Positions 36,184 to 45,645 of a stretch of 64,000 nt of DNA are shown here, piece by piece. The notes beneath the pieces are model-generated. The model had not been told where the DNA came from. It saw only the letters and a program-made list of their open reading frames with translations, and did no database searches. The position numbers and the translations under genes were made by a program. Numbering within the stretch: the first letter of the stretch is position 1; the number at the start of each line of letters is the position of its first letter. This DNA comes from CAVYVZ01 sp963772065 (GTDB lineage Bacteria; Acidobacteriota; Vicinamibacteria; Vicinamibacterales; UBA2999). The stretch covers positions 372,001 to 436,000 of the forward strand of contig CAVYVZ010000008.1 in NCBI GenBank assembly GCA_963772065.1, given 5' to 3'.

Positions 36184-37705
36184 TCAGCGCCCCAGCCAGC
36201 CTCCGAATACCCTCGCGGATGTCTGCTGGCATAAGGGGAGCAAACCCGAGCAGGATGCCGGTCCGTTTGGGCGGCGTCGCATAGAAGGGGTCGACGGTGT
36301 ACAGCCCCACACCGACGCGCTCCGCGCTCGCGTGGACGTCCCGAATCACGCCACCATGTCGTCCGCGCAGCCATACCAGCAGATGAAGTCCGGCACTCGC
36401 GCCACAGACGGTCGCCCGATTACCGAACAGCCCATCGATCGCGGCTGCGAGAGCGTGCCTTCTTGCCGCATTCGACGCGGTTGTTCGGCGGAGATGACGA
36501 TCGAAGTGTCCCTCGGCGATGAAATCGGCAAGGGCGAGTTGCACCAATGCCGGCGTGCCGGTGTCCGCGATGGCCTTCGTCGCGACGATAGGCTCCACCA
36601 GCGGCGTCGGCAGGACGAGATAGCCCAGCCTCAGTGCCGGAAACAGGATCTTGGAGAAGGTGCCGACGTAGATCGTGCAGCCCGCGCGATCCATGCCGGT
36701 CAACGCCTGCAGCGGAGGTCCGTCATAGCGGTACTCGCCGTCGTAGTCGTCTTCGACGATGAAGGCACCCTCGCGCGCGGCCCAGGCAATGAGCCGAAGG
36801 CGGCGCTCCATCGACAGGACCGCGCCCGTCGGGAACTGATGAGAGGGCGTGACGTACGCCAGGCGGAACCGGCGCCTTCCGCCCGCGGTTGGCGGGACCC
36901 GCATACCGTCGTCGTCCACCGGAGAGAACACCAACTCGGCCCCCGCCGCCATGAAGGCACAGCGGGCGCCCGTGTAGTGAGGGTCCTCCATCAGCACACG
37001 GTCACCGGGATTCAAGAGCACGCGGCTGATCAAATCCAAGGCTTGCTGCGTGCCGTTCACGACCACGATGTTGTCGGGATCTGCGTCGAGTCCGCGCAGA
37101 CGACGCAGCCGCGTGGAGATGGCCTCTCGCAGCTCGCGCCGTCCGGCGGGTGGGCCGTATTCGAGGTCTGTGACCTTGGCATCCCGGGCCCGTGCATTCA
37201 ACAACCGACGCCAGAGGGCATAGGGCAGGTCGCCAAAGGAGGCGCGCCCGGGACGAAAGTCGAAGCGAATGGTAGGTGGCGTCAGTTCCCACGTGAGGGA
37301 GGGCAATCCGAGGCCGTCTGCGCACGCCCTGGCGGACTTCACATATCGATCGCCGACAGCCGCAAGCGTCGGTGCGGCGCCGAGGCGTCCCGGGCGTGTG
37401 GAGCCCGCCTCCGCCGAGGCTACGGCGGGCAAGCGCGGCCGTCTCGTCGGCCGGGCGACGTACCCGTCAGGCGGGAGAACGGGTGCGACGACTGTGCCGG
37501 CCGCACCTGATCGCGGAGTGATGAAGCCTTCGGCAAGCAGCTGCTCGTAGGCGAGCAACGCCGTGTTCCGCGACACCTTCAACAGGCCGGCCACGTGGCG
37601 TGTCGAGGGTACGCGCTCACCCGACGTCAGTCGTCCACCGAGGATCTCGCCGAGCAGCGCACGGTAGACCTGCTGATGCAGTCGTCCGACCCCATCGAGC
37701 TTCAC
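36179..37705 (-). CDS. MocR-type (GntR/aminotransferase) transcription regulator
   Basis: 508 residues from GTG. Residues 5-75 are a GntR winged helix (LHQQVYRALLGEILGGRLTS, VPSTRHVAGLLKVSRNTALL). Residues 140-505 are a fold-type I aminotransferase-like domain with PLP-lysine Lys352 in YVGTFSKILFPALRLGY, plus VVVNGTQQALDLISRVLL and EDDYDGEYRYDG. Members such as PdxR or GabR regulate vitamin B6 or amine genes and are usually divergent from their targets; here the divergent neighbour is the cytochrome b gene, so the target is unclear. Confidence 0.94.
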   Translation of the reverse strand: MKLDGVGRLHQQVYRALLGEILGGRLTSGERVPSTRHVAGLLKVSRNTALLAYEQLLAEGFITPRSGAAGTVVAPVLPPDGYVARPTRRPRLPAVASAEAGSTRPGRLGAAPTLAAVGDRYVKSARACADGLGLPSLTWELTPPTIRFDFRPGRASFGDLPYALWRRLLNARARDAKVTDLEYGPPAGRRELREAISTRLRRLRGLDADPDNIVVVNGTQQALDLISRVLLNPGDRVLMEDPHYTGARCAFMAAGAELVFSPVDDDGMRVPPTAGGRRRFRLAYVTPSHQFPTGAVLSMERRLRLIAWAAREGAFIVEDDYDGEYRYDGPPLQALTGMDRAGCTIYVGTFSKILFPALRLGYLVLPTPLVEPIVATKAIADTGTPALVQLALADFIAEGHFDRHLRRTTASNAARRHALAAAIDGLFGNRATVCGASAGLHLLVWLRGRHGGVIRDVHASAERVGVGLYTVDPFYATPPKRTGILLGFAPLMPADIREGIRRLAGALK

Positions 37706-37852
37706 AACGCTCCGGATTCTGTCACAACGGGATCGGAGCCCCTAGAGCAGCGATTCGCGAAACCGCGAATGGCCCTGAGCGAAAACGTCCGAATGGATCT
37801 GGCGTGGCCCAGGCGGTCGTGGCACGTTCGCTCGTACATGGAGGCAACTAGC

Positions 37853-38602
37853 GTGACCACCCGTTCCGCGCCCGTGCACGCGCGCTGGGTGCGGCTGACG
37901 CACTGGGTTGCGGCCGCCAGCGTGGTGGCGCTGGCGTTCAGCGGCGTCGAGATCCTGATGGTGCATCCGCGCCTCTACTGGGGCGAGGCGGGCAACGACC
38001 TGACGCCGCCGCTCCTGGAGCTGCCGATCAGCCGCAACCATCGGCACGGCGGCTGGACCACGCCAACACCGCTCCTCGATGGTCCCGGCGCGCCGGTGTC
38101 GGCCGGGCGCACGTTCCATATCTTCAATCAGAACGGCTGGGGGCGAAGCCTGCACTTCCTGGCGGCGTGGGTGCTGGTGGCCGCGGGCCTCGCCTACGTG
38201 CTGGCGGGAGTCATCGCCGGACACTTCCGTCGTCATTTCCTCGGCGGGCGCGAGGCGCTCTCGGTCGCGGCTCTGTGGCGAGACCTGCGGGAGCATCTGC
38301 GCGGCTTCGTGCCGTTGCCGACGGGCGGCCCAGACTACGGGCCGTTGCAACGCACCAGCTACGTCGTCGTGGTCTTTCTGGTGGCGCCGCTCCTGGTCCT
38401 GACGGGCCTGACGATGTCGCCCGCTGTCGCCGCCGCCGCCCCGGTGCTGCTCGACCTTTTCGGCGGACACCAGTCGGCGCGCACGCTGCACTTCGCTGCC
38501 TTCGCAGTGCTCATGCTCTTCTTCGTGGCGCACGTCGTCATGGTGATTCGGTCGGGACTCGGACGTCAGGTCCGCGCCATGACCGTGGGAGACCGGACAT
38601 GA
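37853..38602 (+). CDS. Di-haem cytochrome b561-type membrane subunit
   Basis: About 250 residues. A GTG at 37853 with GGAGG nine bases upstream; an in-frame ATG lies at 37838. Four or five membrane helices: VRLTHWVAAASVVALAFSGV starts with a haem-ligand His, SLHFLAAWVLVAAGLAYVLA, YVVVVFLVAPLLVLTGLTM, and ARTLHFAAFAVLMLFFVAHV with two more His. This is the cytochrome b subunit type that passes electrons to molybdo-enzymes. It overlaps the next gene by ATGA, so the pair is one complex or pathway. Confidence 0.88.
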   Translation: MTTRSAPVHARWVRLTHWVAAASVVALAFSGVEILMVHPRLYWGEAGNDLTPPLLELPISRNHRHGGWTTPTPLLDGPGAPVSAGRTFHIFNQNGWGRSLHFLAAWVLVAAGLAYVLAGVIAGHFRRHFLGGREALSVAALWRDLREHLRGFVPLPTGGPDYGPLQRTSYVVVVFLVAPLLVLTGLTMSPAVAAAAPVLLDLFGGHQSARTLHFAAFAVLMLFFVAHVVMVIRSGLGRQVRAMTVGDRT

Positions 38603-39359
38603 CTGCTCGTCCTCGGCTCGTGACTCGACGAGAGGCCCTCGCCGCCGGTGTCGCCGCTGGCGGTGGCGTGCTGCTCGGCGGCTGCTCGCGTCCCATGCCG
38701 CCGACCTACGGCAGCCTGCTGCGCCTGGGCGACAACTTCACCTACGTGGCCCACCGCACGCTGCTCCCGGGCGAGTCGCTCGTCCGCGAGTACAGCCGCG
38801 CCGCTCTCTCGTCCTTTCCCGCCGTCGGCACGATCGATCCGGCATCGTCGAAACGAGCGGAGGTCGCCGAGACGTATCGCCGTTGGCTGACCAGTAGCTT
38901 CGGCGAGTGGCGACTGTCGGTGACCGGCGCCGTGGCGCGCCCGGGGACATGGTCGCTCGCGGAGTTGAAGCGCCTCCCGTCGCGCACGCAGATCACGAAA
39001 CACACCTGCGAGGAGGGCTGGACGGCCATCGGCGAGTGGACGGGCGTGCCGCTGAGCCGCGTGCTGGACGCGGCGGGCCTGCAGCCGTCGGCGCGGTTCG
39101 TCACCTTCAAGTCGCTCGACCGCCGGTACGACAGCATCGACCTGCTCGACGCCCTCCATCCGCAGACGCTGCTGGCCTACGGCATGAACGGCCGCGACCT
39201 GCCGGTGGCGCATGGCGCGCCGCTGCGGCTCCGCGTGGAACGCCAGATCGGCTACAAGAGCATGAAGTACCTGACCGAGCTGATCGTCACCGAGCATCTC
39301 GACGATGGCGGCGATCGCGGCTACCGAAGAACGGCTGGGCCTGGTACAACGGGATCTGA
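38599..39359 (+). CDS. Tat-exported molybdopterin oxidoreductase (MsrP/YedY-like), one frameshift
   Basis: About 253 residues. Twin-arginine signal TRREALAAGVAAGGGVLLGG followed by Cys, so it may also be lipidated. The sulfite-oxidase-type domain has the cofactor cysteine Cys137 in HTCEEGWTAIGEWTGVPL, then YDSIDLLDALHPQTLLAYGM, LRVERQIGYKSMKYL. The true C terminus KNGWAWYNGI lies in the next frame; one missing A near 39330 explains it. With the cytochrome b subunit it resembles an MsrP-MsrQ-like periplasmic system, though the membrane subunit is of a different type. Confidence 0.88.
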
Positions 39360-39425
39360 ACGCTCGCGTCCGCCGTCTCTGCGCGCCGAGTCACGAGTCC
39401 GCGTCACGAACAGGAGACAGACCAG

Positions 39426-39882
39426 ATGAACAGACTCATTGGCCGGGTGCTCGTCGCCGTTGCATGCGTCGGCTTGGCGTCGGCAGGCTCAGCTCAGGCG
39501 CAGTGGAACGATCCGGCCGTCGTCGAGGCGCTCAAGCAAATCGAACGGGACATGGGGCAGGCGATGGTGGCCGTCGACCTCGAGAAGCTCAATCGGATCT
39601 TCGCCGACGATTGGACCAGCATCGGGGCCTCCGGCGCCGTTGTCACGAAAGAGAAAGTGCTGCAGCGACTTCAAGTCCGGCGTCGACCGGCTCGAAGCGT
39701 TCGAACTGGGACCCATGGACGTGCAAGTGAAGGGCAATGTCGCCGTGGTGCACGGCAGTGTGACCGAGAAGCGAACCCGGGCCGGAAAAGACGTTGGCGG
39801 CGAGTACGTCTGGATGGACCTCATGGAGAAGCGCAACGGCACATGGGTCGTTGTCCGCAGTGCGGGCGCGAAAGTGAGATGA
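39426..39882 (+). CDS. Secreted SnoaL/DUF4440-like protein, one frameshift
   Basis: Signal peptide (VLVAVACVGLASAGSAQA), then the NTF2-like pattern LEKLNRIFADDWTSIGASGA, VVTKEKVL. An extra base near 39665 shifts to the frame that reads DFKSGVDRLEAFELGPMDVQ, VAVVHGSVTEKR, GEYVWMDLMEKRNGTWVVVR. About 151 residues. DUF4440 proteins are small cone-shaped folds of varied, mostly unknown function. Confidence 0.78.
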
Positions 39883-39892
39883 CGATCGGCAG

Positions 39893-40155
39893 TGCGGAAG
39901 TCGGGCGCCCAGGACTTCGCCGGCGAGCCGATCGCGACGATCTGGCTGCCTGTTCGCGTGCCGCACGGCTTCCATGGAGGTTGGGCGCCGGACACGATCC
40001 GTCGTCGAGTAGGAGTGGAGACATGGCGGCGCCATGCACGTCGAATGGCGCCGCCAGACTTTGCTCTGGCCACCATTCGGATCGAGATTGAACCGAATTT
40101 AGTCGCGACGGTCGTCGTCGCCACGGCCGACGGCCAGGTCATCTGCTTCGAATAA
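39893..40155 (+). pseudogene. 3' remnant of a carotenoid-oxygenase-type gene
   Basis: The stretch AQDFAGEPIATIWLPVRVPH followed by GFHGGWAPD matches the extreme C terminus of carotenoid cleavage oxygenases (LP.RVP.GFHG.W). Nothing of the beta-propeller or its four iron-binding His remains upstream. The frame runs on through unrelated sequence to 40155. A deletion relic. Confidence 0.55.
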
Positions 40156-40210
40156 CTCCAAACGCCAACAGTTGACAGCCTCTCCCCCAAGGGAGGAAAC
40201 TTCCCACTTC

Positions 40211-40225
40211 CATAGTTCGTCTATG
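40211..40225. promoter_or_regulatory. Possible PadR operator dyad
   Basis: CATAG-TTCGT-CTATG, a perfect 5+5 inverted repeat 13 bases before the padR ATG, next to a TTGACA-like box at 40171. Position and symmetry suit autorepression by the PadR dimer (inference). Confidence 0.45.
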
Positions 40226-40238
40226 CAAAGAGAGGCTG

Positions 40239-40583
40239 ATGAAAGAAGCCAAGACGAAGAGCAAGAGCGAGCTGCTTCCGGGCACGCTCGAGATGTTGAT
40301 TCTGAAGACGCTGTCGATCGAGTCGATGCACGGCTACGGCATCGCGCAGCACATCCAGATGCTGTCGGCGGACGTGCTGACGATCGAAGAGGGATCGCTG
40401 TATCCGGCGCTGCAGCGGATGCTCGTCAAGCGATGGGTGTTGGCCGAGTGGAAGATTTCGGCGAACAACCGGCGAGCGCGCTTCTACACGCTCACGACTG
40501 CCGGGAAGAAGCAGCTCGGCGTCGAGGAATCGCGATTCTCCCAGATGTTCGGCGCGATCCTGCGCGTGATGAAGACGACGTAA
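40239..40583 (+). CDS. PadR family transcription regulator
   Basis: 114 residues: LLPGTLEMLILKTLSIESMH, GYGIAQHIQMLS, EEGSLYPALQRMLVKRWVLA, ARFYTLTTAGKKQL. This is the winged-helix domain of PadR with a short dimerisation helix (PadR-s1 type). In Acidobacteriota this gene commonly precedes an ADOP-type permease, as here 25 bases downstream, and probably represses it. Confidence 0.95.
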   Translation: MKEAKTKSKSELLPGTLEMLILKTLSIESMHGYGIAQHIQMLSADVLTIEEGSLYPALQRMLVKRWVLAEWKISANNRRARFYTLTTAGKKQLGVEESRFSQMFGAILRVMKTT

Positions 40584-40608
40584 GCGTCCTGAATCGCAGG
40601 AGGGTGCC

Positions 40609-43311
40609 GTGGGTTCTGTGCTCCGACGTCTGCTGTTTCTCTTCCAGCGGAATCAGTTCGATCGGGATCTGGAAGACGAGCTGCGCTTTCACGAGGAGAT
40701 GAAGGCGCACACCCTCGCCGACGCGGAGGGCATGAGCGGCGACGAGGCGCGGGCGGCCGCGCGGCGGCGGATTGGCAATCCACTGCGGCTGCGCGAACAG
40801 TCGCGCGAACCGTGGAGCTTCGCGACGGTCGAAACGTTCGCCCAGGACGTGCGTCACTCGCTGCGATTGATGCGGCGCGATCCGGCGTTCACCTTCACCG
40901 CCCTCGCCACGCTCGCGCTCGGCATCGGCCTCAACACCGCGATTTTCTCCGTCGCCTACGGCGTGCTCTGGCGTCCGCTGCCGTATCCCGCTCCCGATCG
41001 CCTCATCATGATCTCGTCGGCGCAGCAGACCGAGACGGGCATCAAGACGTTCGGGCCCTGGGCGCCCGTGTCGTACGAGGGGCTGCGCACGCGCGTCACC
41101 ACGCTCGATTCTCTCGCGGCCTACAACCCGATCAACGCGGAGCTCACCGGACGCGGCGAGCCGCTCCAGGTGCCCGGTCTCAACGTGAGTCCGAATTTCT
41201 TCGCCACGCTGGGTGTCACGCCCGCGCGCGGCCGCGCGTTCCTCACCGGCGCTGCGGCGACAGACGACGATGGCAGCGCGATCGTCAGCGATCGGCTGTG
41301 GCGCACGTCCCTCGAGGCCGATCCGGCCATCGTCGGACAGACCATCACCATCGACGGCCTCCCTCATACCGTCGTCGGCGTCCTGCCGCCGGAGTTCAGC
41401 TTCAGGCCGGTGATCCGGATCGGCGCGCTGCCGGAGGTGGACATCTTTCTGCCCAACCGCTGGCCCGGCGACACCGGCAAGAGCGCGTTTTTGTTCCTGC
41501 TGGGCCGCATGACGCCAGGCGCGACGCGGGAACGCGCGGAAGCGGAACTGACCGCGCTCTTGAACGGTTCGTCGATCGTGCCTGCCGGCGCGCTCTCGCA
41601 AGCCGGCGCGTTCGTGGCGAACGCCCGCACGCTCGCGCGCACGGTCAGCTTGCAGGAGTACGGCACGGAGTCGGTGCGCACGCTGCTGCTGATCCTGCTC
41701 GGGGCGGTGTCGTTCGTGCTGCTGATCGCCTGCGTCAACGTCGCGAACCTGCAGATGGCGCGCCTCACCGCGCGCCGCGGCGAACTGTCCGTCCGCATGG
41801 CCCTCGGCGCCGGACGCCGGCGGATCGTGCGTCAGTTGCTAACGGAAGCGGTCGTGTTGTCGCTTGTGGGCGCGTCGCTCGGCGTGATGCTTGCGCAGTT
41901 TGCGGTCCACATCACGCTGCCGCTCGTGCCGCAACTCGCGCTGCCACGCCTCGGCGGCATCGTGATCGACGCGCGCGTGATGGCGTTCTGCTTCGGCTTG
42001 TCGCTCGTCTCCACGCTGCTGATCGGCCTCGTGCCGGCACTGCGCGTCGGCGGGGCCGCCTTTGGCGAAGCCCAGGCACTGCACGCCGGCGAAGCGCGTT
42101 CGACGGGCGACCGCCAGGGCGAGCGGCTACGGACACTGCTGGTCGCCGCGCAGATCGCCATGACGCTCGTCCTCCTGATCGGCGCGGGCCTGCTGATTTA
42201 CAGCTTCGTGCGTCTCACATCGGTGTCACCCGGCTTCGAATCACGCGGGAGCGACGGTGTCGTGCAGACCGTGAGGGTGACGCTACCCGAACGCCTTTAC
42301 GACGAGCCCGAGCGCATCCAGGCGTTCGCACGCGGCGTGCTCGAGCGCATCCGGTATCTACCAGGCGTGAAGTCCGCGAGCCTGATCAACTCGGCGCCGT
42401 TCGGCATGATGTTCATCCAGAGCGACTTCGACATCGAGGGTCAGCCGAAGCCGACGCTCTATGCCGGGACGCCGAAGATCGACGCGGGCTATTTCACGAC
42501 GATGGGGATCCCGCTGCGGGCGGGACGCGAGTTCACCGCACGGGACACGGCGGACGCGCCGAAAGTGGCGATCGTCAGCGAGCGCATCGTGCGCGAATAC
42601 TTTCCCGGTGGTCCGACCGAGGCACTCGGCCGGCGCGTGCGGTTGGACGATCGCGGCGACTGGCTGACGGTGGTCGGCGTGGTCGCGGACATCCGTCAGC
42701 AGGGACTCGATCGGGACGTGAAGCCCATGATCTACGCGCCGTTCCAGCAGGAGCGCGCGGCGCCCTTCCTGCTGCGGTTCGTGTCGTTCGTCGCGCGCAC
42801 GGCCGCACCCGCCACCGTGGTCGAAGGCATCCGCGCGGAAATTCGCCGCGCCGCGCCCGATCTGCCGATCGCGAGCACCCTGACGATGGACGAAGCGGTG
42901 GCGGCATCGGTGGCGCCGCCGCGTTTCCGGATGTTGCTGCTGGTCCTGTTCGCGACGACTGCCACGCTGATCGCGACGTGCGGCATCTACGGATTGATGG
43001 CCTACGCGGTGACGCAGCGCCGCCGCGAGATCGGCGTGCGCATGGCGCTCGGCGCTAAACGCCGCGACGTGCTCCGCCTCGTGCTCACGCGCGCGCTCGG
43101 CATCGTGCTCGCCGGCGTGATCGTCGGCCTCGCCGGGGCCGCCGGCGTGACGCGTGTGCTGCAGACGTTCCTGTTCGGGGTGACGCCGACCGAGCCGATC
43201 GTGTTCACGCTCGTCACGCTGCTGCTGATGGCGGTGGGACTGATGGCGGCATGGCTGCCCGCGCGCCGCGCGACAAGGATCGACCCGTGCGCCGCGCTGC
43301 GGGCGGAATAG
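40609..43311 (+). CDS. ADOP-family (MacB-like) ABC transporter permease
   Basis: 900 residues from GTG. N-terminal ADOP segment (LRRLLFLFQRNQFDRDLEDE, LRFHEEMKAHTLADAEGMS), then two MacB-FtsX repeats. Each has a membrane helix, a large periplasmic domain and a three-helix FtsX block (LLLILLGAVSFVLLIACVNV, ANLQMARLTARRGELSVRMA; QRRREIGVRMALGAKRRDVL). Full length and intact. No ATPase gene is adjacent. The family is greatly expanded in Acidobacteriota; substrates are unknown. Confidence 0.95.
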   Translation: MGSVLRRLLFLFQRNQFDRDLEDELRFHEEMKAHTLADAEGMSGDEARAAARRRIGNPLRLREQSREPWSFATVETFAQDVRHSLRLMRRDPAFTFTALATLALGIGLNTAIFSVAYGVLWRPLPYPAPDRLIMISSAQQTETGIKTFGPWAPVSYEGLRTRVTTLDSLAAYNPINAELTGRGEPLQVPGLNVSPNFFATLGVTPARGRAFLTGAAATDDDGSAIVSDRLWRTSLEADPAIVGQTITIDGLPHTVVGVLPPEFSFRPVIRIGALPEVDIFLPNRWPGDTGKSAFLFLLGRMTPGATRERAEAELTALLNGSSIVPAGALSQAGAFVANARTLARTVSLQEYGTESVRTLLLILLGAVSFVLLIACVNVANLQMARLTARRGELSVRMALGAGRRRIVRQLLTEAVVLSLVGASLGVMLAQFAVHITLPLVPQLALPRLGGIVIDARVMAFCFGLSLVSTLLIGLVPALRVGGAAFGEAQALHAGEARSTGDRQGERLRTLLVAAQIAMTLVLLIGAGLLIYSFVRLTSVSPGFESRGSDGVVQTVRVTLPERLYDEPERIQAFARGVLERIRYLPGVKSASLINSAPFGMMFIQSDFDIEGQPKPTLYAGTPKIDAGYFTTMGIPLRAGREFTARDTADAPKVAIVSERIVREYFPGGPTEALGRRVRLDDRGDWLTVVGVVADIRQQGLDRDVKPMIYAPFQQERAAPFLLRFVSFVARTAAPATVVEGIRAEIRRAAPDLPIASTLTMDEAVAASVAPPRFRMLLLVLFATTATLIATCGIYGLMAYAVTQRRREIGVRMALGAKRRDVLRLVLTRALGIVLAGVIVGLAGAAGVTRVLQTFLFGVTPTEPIVFTLVTLLLMAVGLMAAWLPARRATRIDPCAALRAE

Positions 43312-43431
43312 CCGTCAACGGAAGGTCCTTCGGAAAGCGCTCGAAAAGCGCGCCTCCAATCGGCTTTCGATGAACGCGAGCACTGTGCAGTATGATGCGG
43401 GTCTCGTCCCTCGTCTCAAATAGAGGTTTCC

Positions 43432-44658
43432 GTGTCAGATCTGACGGCCGCGGGGTTCGGCGATCAGATCGCTGAGCGCATCAGCGCCGAACACGTCGCT
43501 ATCTCCGTTCGGTGGCTGGAGCGATTGCGTGGCCTTTTGACGGTCGAGGCCAATGAGGTGTTCCCCACCGAGCAGCTCCTGGACCACATTCCAGCGTTGA
43601 TTCAGGACGTAGCGGACTACATTCGGTCTCCCGAGGCTGAAGCAGTCGCGGCCAACACCTCGATCACGGCAAAAGCACGGGAGCTCGGACAGCTGCGGCA
43701 CACCCAGCGGGCATCAGTGCACCAGCTCCTCGCAGAGTACCGCCTGCTCGGCAACATCCTGACATCCTTTGTGAAGGAGGAGCTCGAGCGGATCGGCATC
43801 AGCCCGTCCGCATCAGAAGCTATCGAGGTGCTCCGGCGGCTGAACGATGCGGTCTGGATCTTGATGCAGACGACCGTGGATACATTCGTGTCCGAGTACA
43901 CAGCGACCATCGACAGCCATGCCACACGTTTGGAGAGCTTCAATCGCATGGTCAGCCACGAACTGCGCCAGCCGCTCGGAACCCTCATGTACGCCCTTCC
44001 GCTTTTGAAGGCCGAAGCGGATCGTGGCGAGATGGCGCGCCATGACCACTTCTTGAAAGTGATGGAACGGAACGTTGTCAGGCTGACCCAGCTGATGGAG
44101 CAACTGGAGGGGCTGTCACGATTGCAGACGAACCGAGGCGATGGCCCAGACGTCCAGCGCACTGACGTCGCATCGGTCGTGTGGGAGGTGGCGCGACAGC
44201 TTCGCGAAATGGCGGACGCGAGAGGAGTCGAGATTCGGGTGGGCGACGGAATGCCATCCCTGGTGATCGACATGGCACGGCTCGAACTGATTCTCATGAA
44301 TCTGATCTCCAATGCGATCAAGTACTGCGACCCTGCCAAGCCGGATCGCTTCGTCACGATCGAGTCAGTCTCCGCTGAACGCGAAGATCTAGTCGGCATC
44401 ATGGTCCGTGACAACGGCATTGGCATCCCTCAGGCACATCTGTCGACGGTCTTCCGTCGCTTCGTCAGAGCACATGCCTCTCGAGACTCTGAGCTGGGCG
44501 TCCGCGGTTCCGGCCTTGGCCTGGCGATCGCGGCCGAGTGCGCTGAGGCTGTCGGCGGGTCAATTCAAGTCGACTCCAGCGTCGGAGAAGGCACGAGCTT
44601 CCTGGTGACGGTCCCTCGTGATGCGGGACATGTTGTTGGCGCGGATGGAATGCCGTAG
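43432..44658 (+). CDS. Soluble sensor histidine kinase with RsbR-like N terminus
   Basis: 408 residues from GTG. Residues 1-160 are helical and resemble the RsbRD/GAF-free sensor part (LLAEYRLLGNILTSFVKEEL). HisKA has His176 in MVSHELRQPLG. The ATPase has N box LILMNLISNAIKY, G1 VRDNGIGIP and G2 RGSGLGLAIAAECAEAVGG. No membrane segment, so the signal is cytoplasmic. No regulator is adjacent; the orphan receivers at 5157 and 20899 are candidates. Confidence 0.9.
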   Translation: MSDLTAAGFGDQIAERISAEHVAISVRWLERLRGLLTVEANEVFPTEQLLDHIPALIQDVADYIRSPEAEAVAANTSITAKARELGQLRHTQRASVHQLLAEYRLLGNILTSFVKEELERIGISPSASEAIEVLRRLNDAVWILMQTTVDTFVSEYTATIDSHATRLESFNRMVSHELRQPLGTLMYALPLLKAEADRGEMARHDHFLKVMERNVVRLTQLMEQLEGLSRLQTNRGDGPDVQRTDVASVVWEVARQLREMADARGVEIRVGDGMPSLVIDMARLELILMNLISNAIKYCDPAKPDRFVTIESVSAEREDLVGIMVRDNGIGIPQAHLSTVFRRFVRAHASRDSELGVRGSGLGLAIAAECAEAVGGSIQVDSSVGEGTSFLVTVPRDAGHVVGADGMP

Positions 44659-44780
44659 ATCTATGGGCCGTTGTTGTCGTTCGATCCGCGAGAATCCGCG
44701 AAACGCCGCTATCGTCTCGCAAGACGGCCCACCTGAATCGGAATGAGCCTGTTAGAGTCAGGCCTCGACATTCAGAGCAG

Positions 44781-45641
44781 ATGAGTGAGCTGGATTCGGC
44801 ATACGACGTGTGCCTTCCCGTGCCGGAATTGCGGCCTTTCATCTCGCATTACGCCGGCTTCCGCGCGCACGGCGTGCCGCCGGGCACGCACGCGGGGCTG
44901 CCGTCCCGCCATGCGCATCTCATCATCAGCCTGGGCGCGCCGATCGACGTACTTCAGATGCCAAACTCCCATCAGCGCGCGGGATGCTTCACAGCGCTTG
45001 TCAGCGGTCTCCACGATGCGCCGGCCACCGTACGGCGCGGCGGCAGCGCCGAAGGCGTGCATGTGTTTCTGACGCCATTCGGCGTTCGGGCCATCCTGGG
45101 CGTGTCGGCCTCCGAGTTGGCGTCGCGCGTCTTCGAGCTGTCAGATCTGTGGGGGCGAGCCTCCACAGGCTTGATCGAGCGGCTCAGAGACGCGGTCACG
45201 TGGCAGATGCGGTTTGCGGTGCTGGATGACGTATTCGTACGGGCATTGATTCGCATCGAACACCGCCCCGCCGTCGTGTGGGCATGGAAGCAGCTCGCAT
45301 CCCGTCACGGGCGCGGCTCGATCGACGAGCTCGCGCGTCACATCGGGTGGAGTCGACAACACTTCACGGAGCGCTTCCGCTGCGAGCTCGGCGTGGCCCC
45401 GAAGACGGCCGCTCGCATCTTCCGATTCGAGCGTGCGTGCCGGCTGATCAAACAGGTGCGACCAGCTCTTGCCGATGTCGCTGTCGCATGCGGCTACCAT
45501 GACCAGGCGCACATGTCTCGAGAGTGGAATGCATTGGCCGGTTGTTCACCAAGAGCCTGGATCGCCAGCGAGCTTCCATTTTTACAAGACTATGAGCTCG
45601 CGGGCAGCGAGAATGACGCGCAGGGAACTCCCCTTCGCTGA
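44781..45641 (+). CDS. AraC family transcription regulator
   Basis: 286 residues. The N-terminal part (VPELRPFISHYAGFRAHGVP, GLPSRHAHLIISLG, GVHVFLTPFGVRAILGVSA) resembles the DUF6597-type sensing domain. C-terminal double helix-turn-helix: GSIDELARHIGWSRQHFTER, FRCELGVAPKTAARIFRFER, ALADVAVACGYHDQAHMSRE. Four bases separate it from the first VOC gene, which it probably controls. Confidence 0.92.
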   Translation: MSELDSAYDVCLPVPELRPFISHYAGFRAHGVPPGTHAGLPSRHAHLIISLGAPIDVLQMPNSHQRAGCFTALVSGLHDAPATVRRGGSAEGVHVFLTPFGVRAILGVSASELASRVFELSDLWGRASTGLIERLRDAVTWQMRFAVLDDVFVRALIRIEHRPAVVWAWKQLASRHGRGSIDELARHIGWSRQHFTERFRCELGVAPKTAARIFRFERACRLIKQVRPALADVAVACGYHDQAHMSREWNALAGCSPRAWIASELPFLQDYELAGSENDAQGTPLR

Positions 45642-45645
45642 CTCG

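Noticed and set aside
40812..43058. 748-codon open frame inside the ADOP permease in another phase
   Set aside because: Nearly half Arg/Ala/His/Asp, typical of a shifted GC-rich gene; the other frame shows MacB-FtsX motifs throughout.
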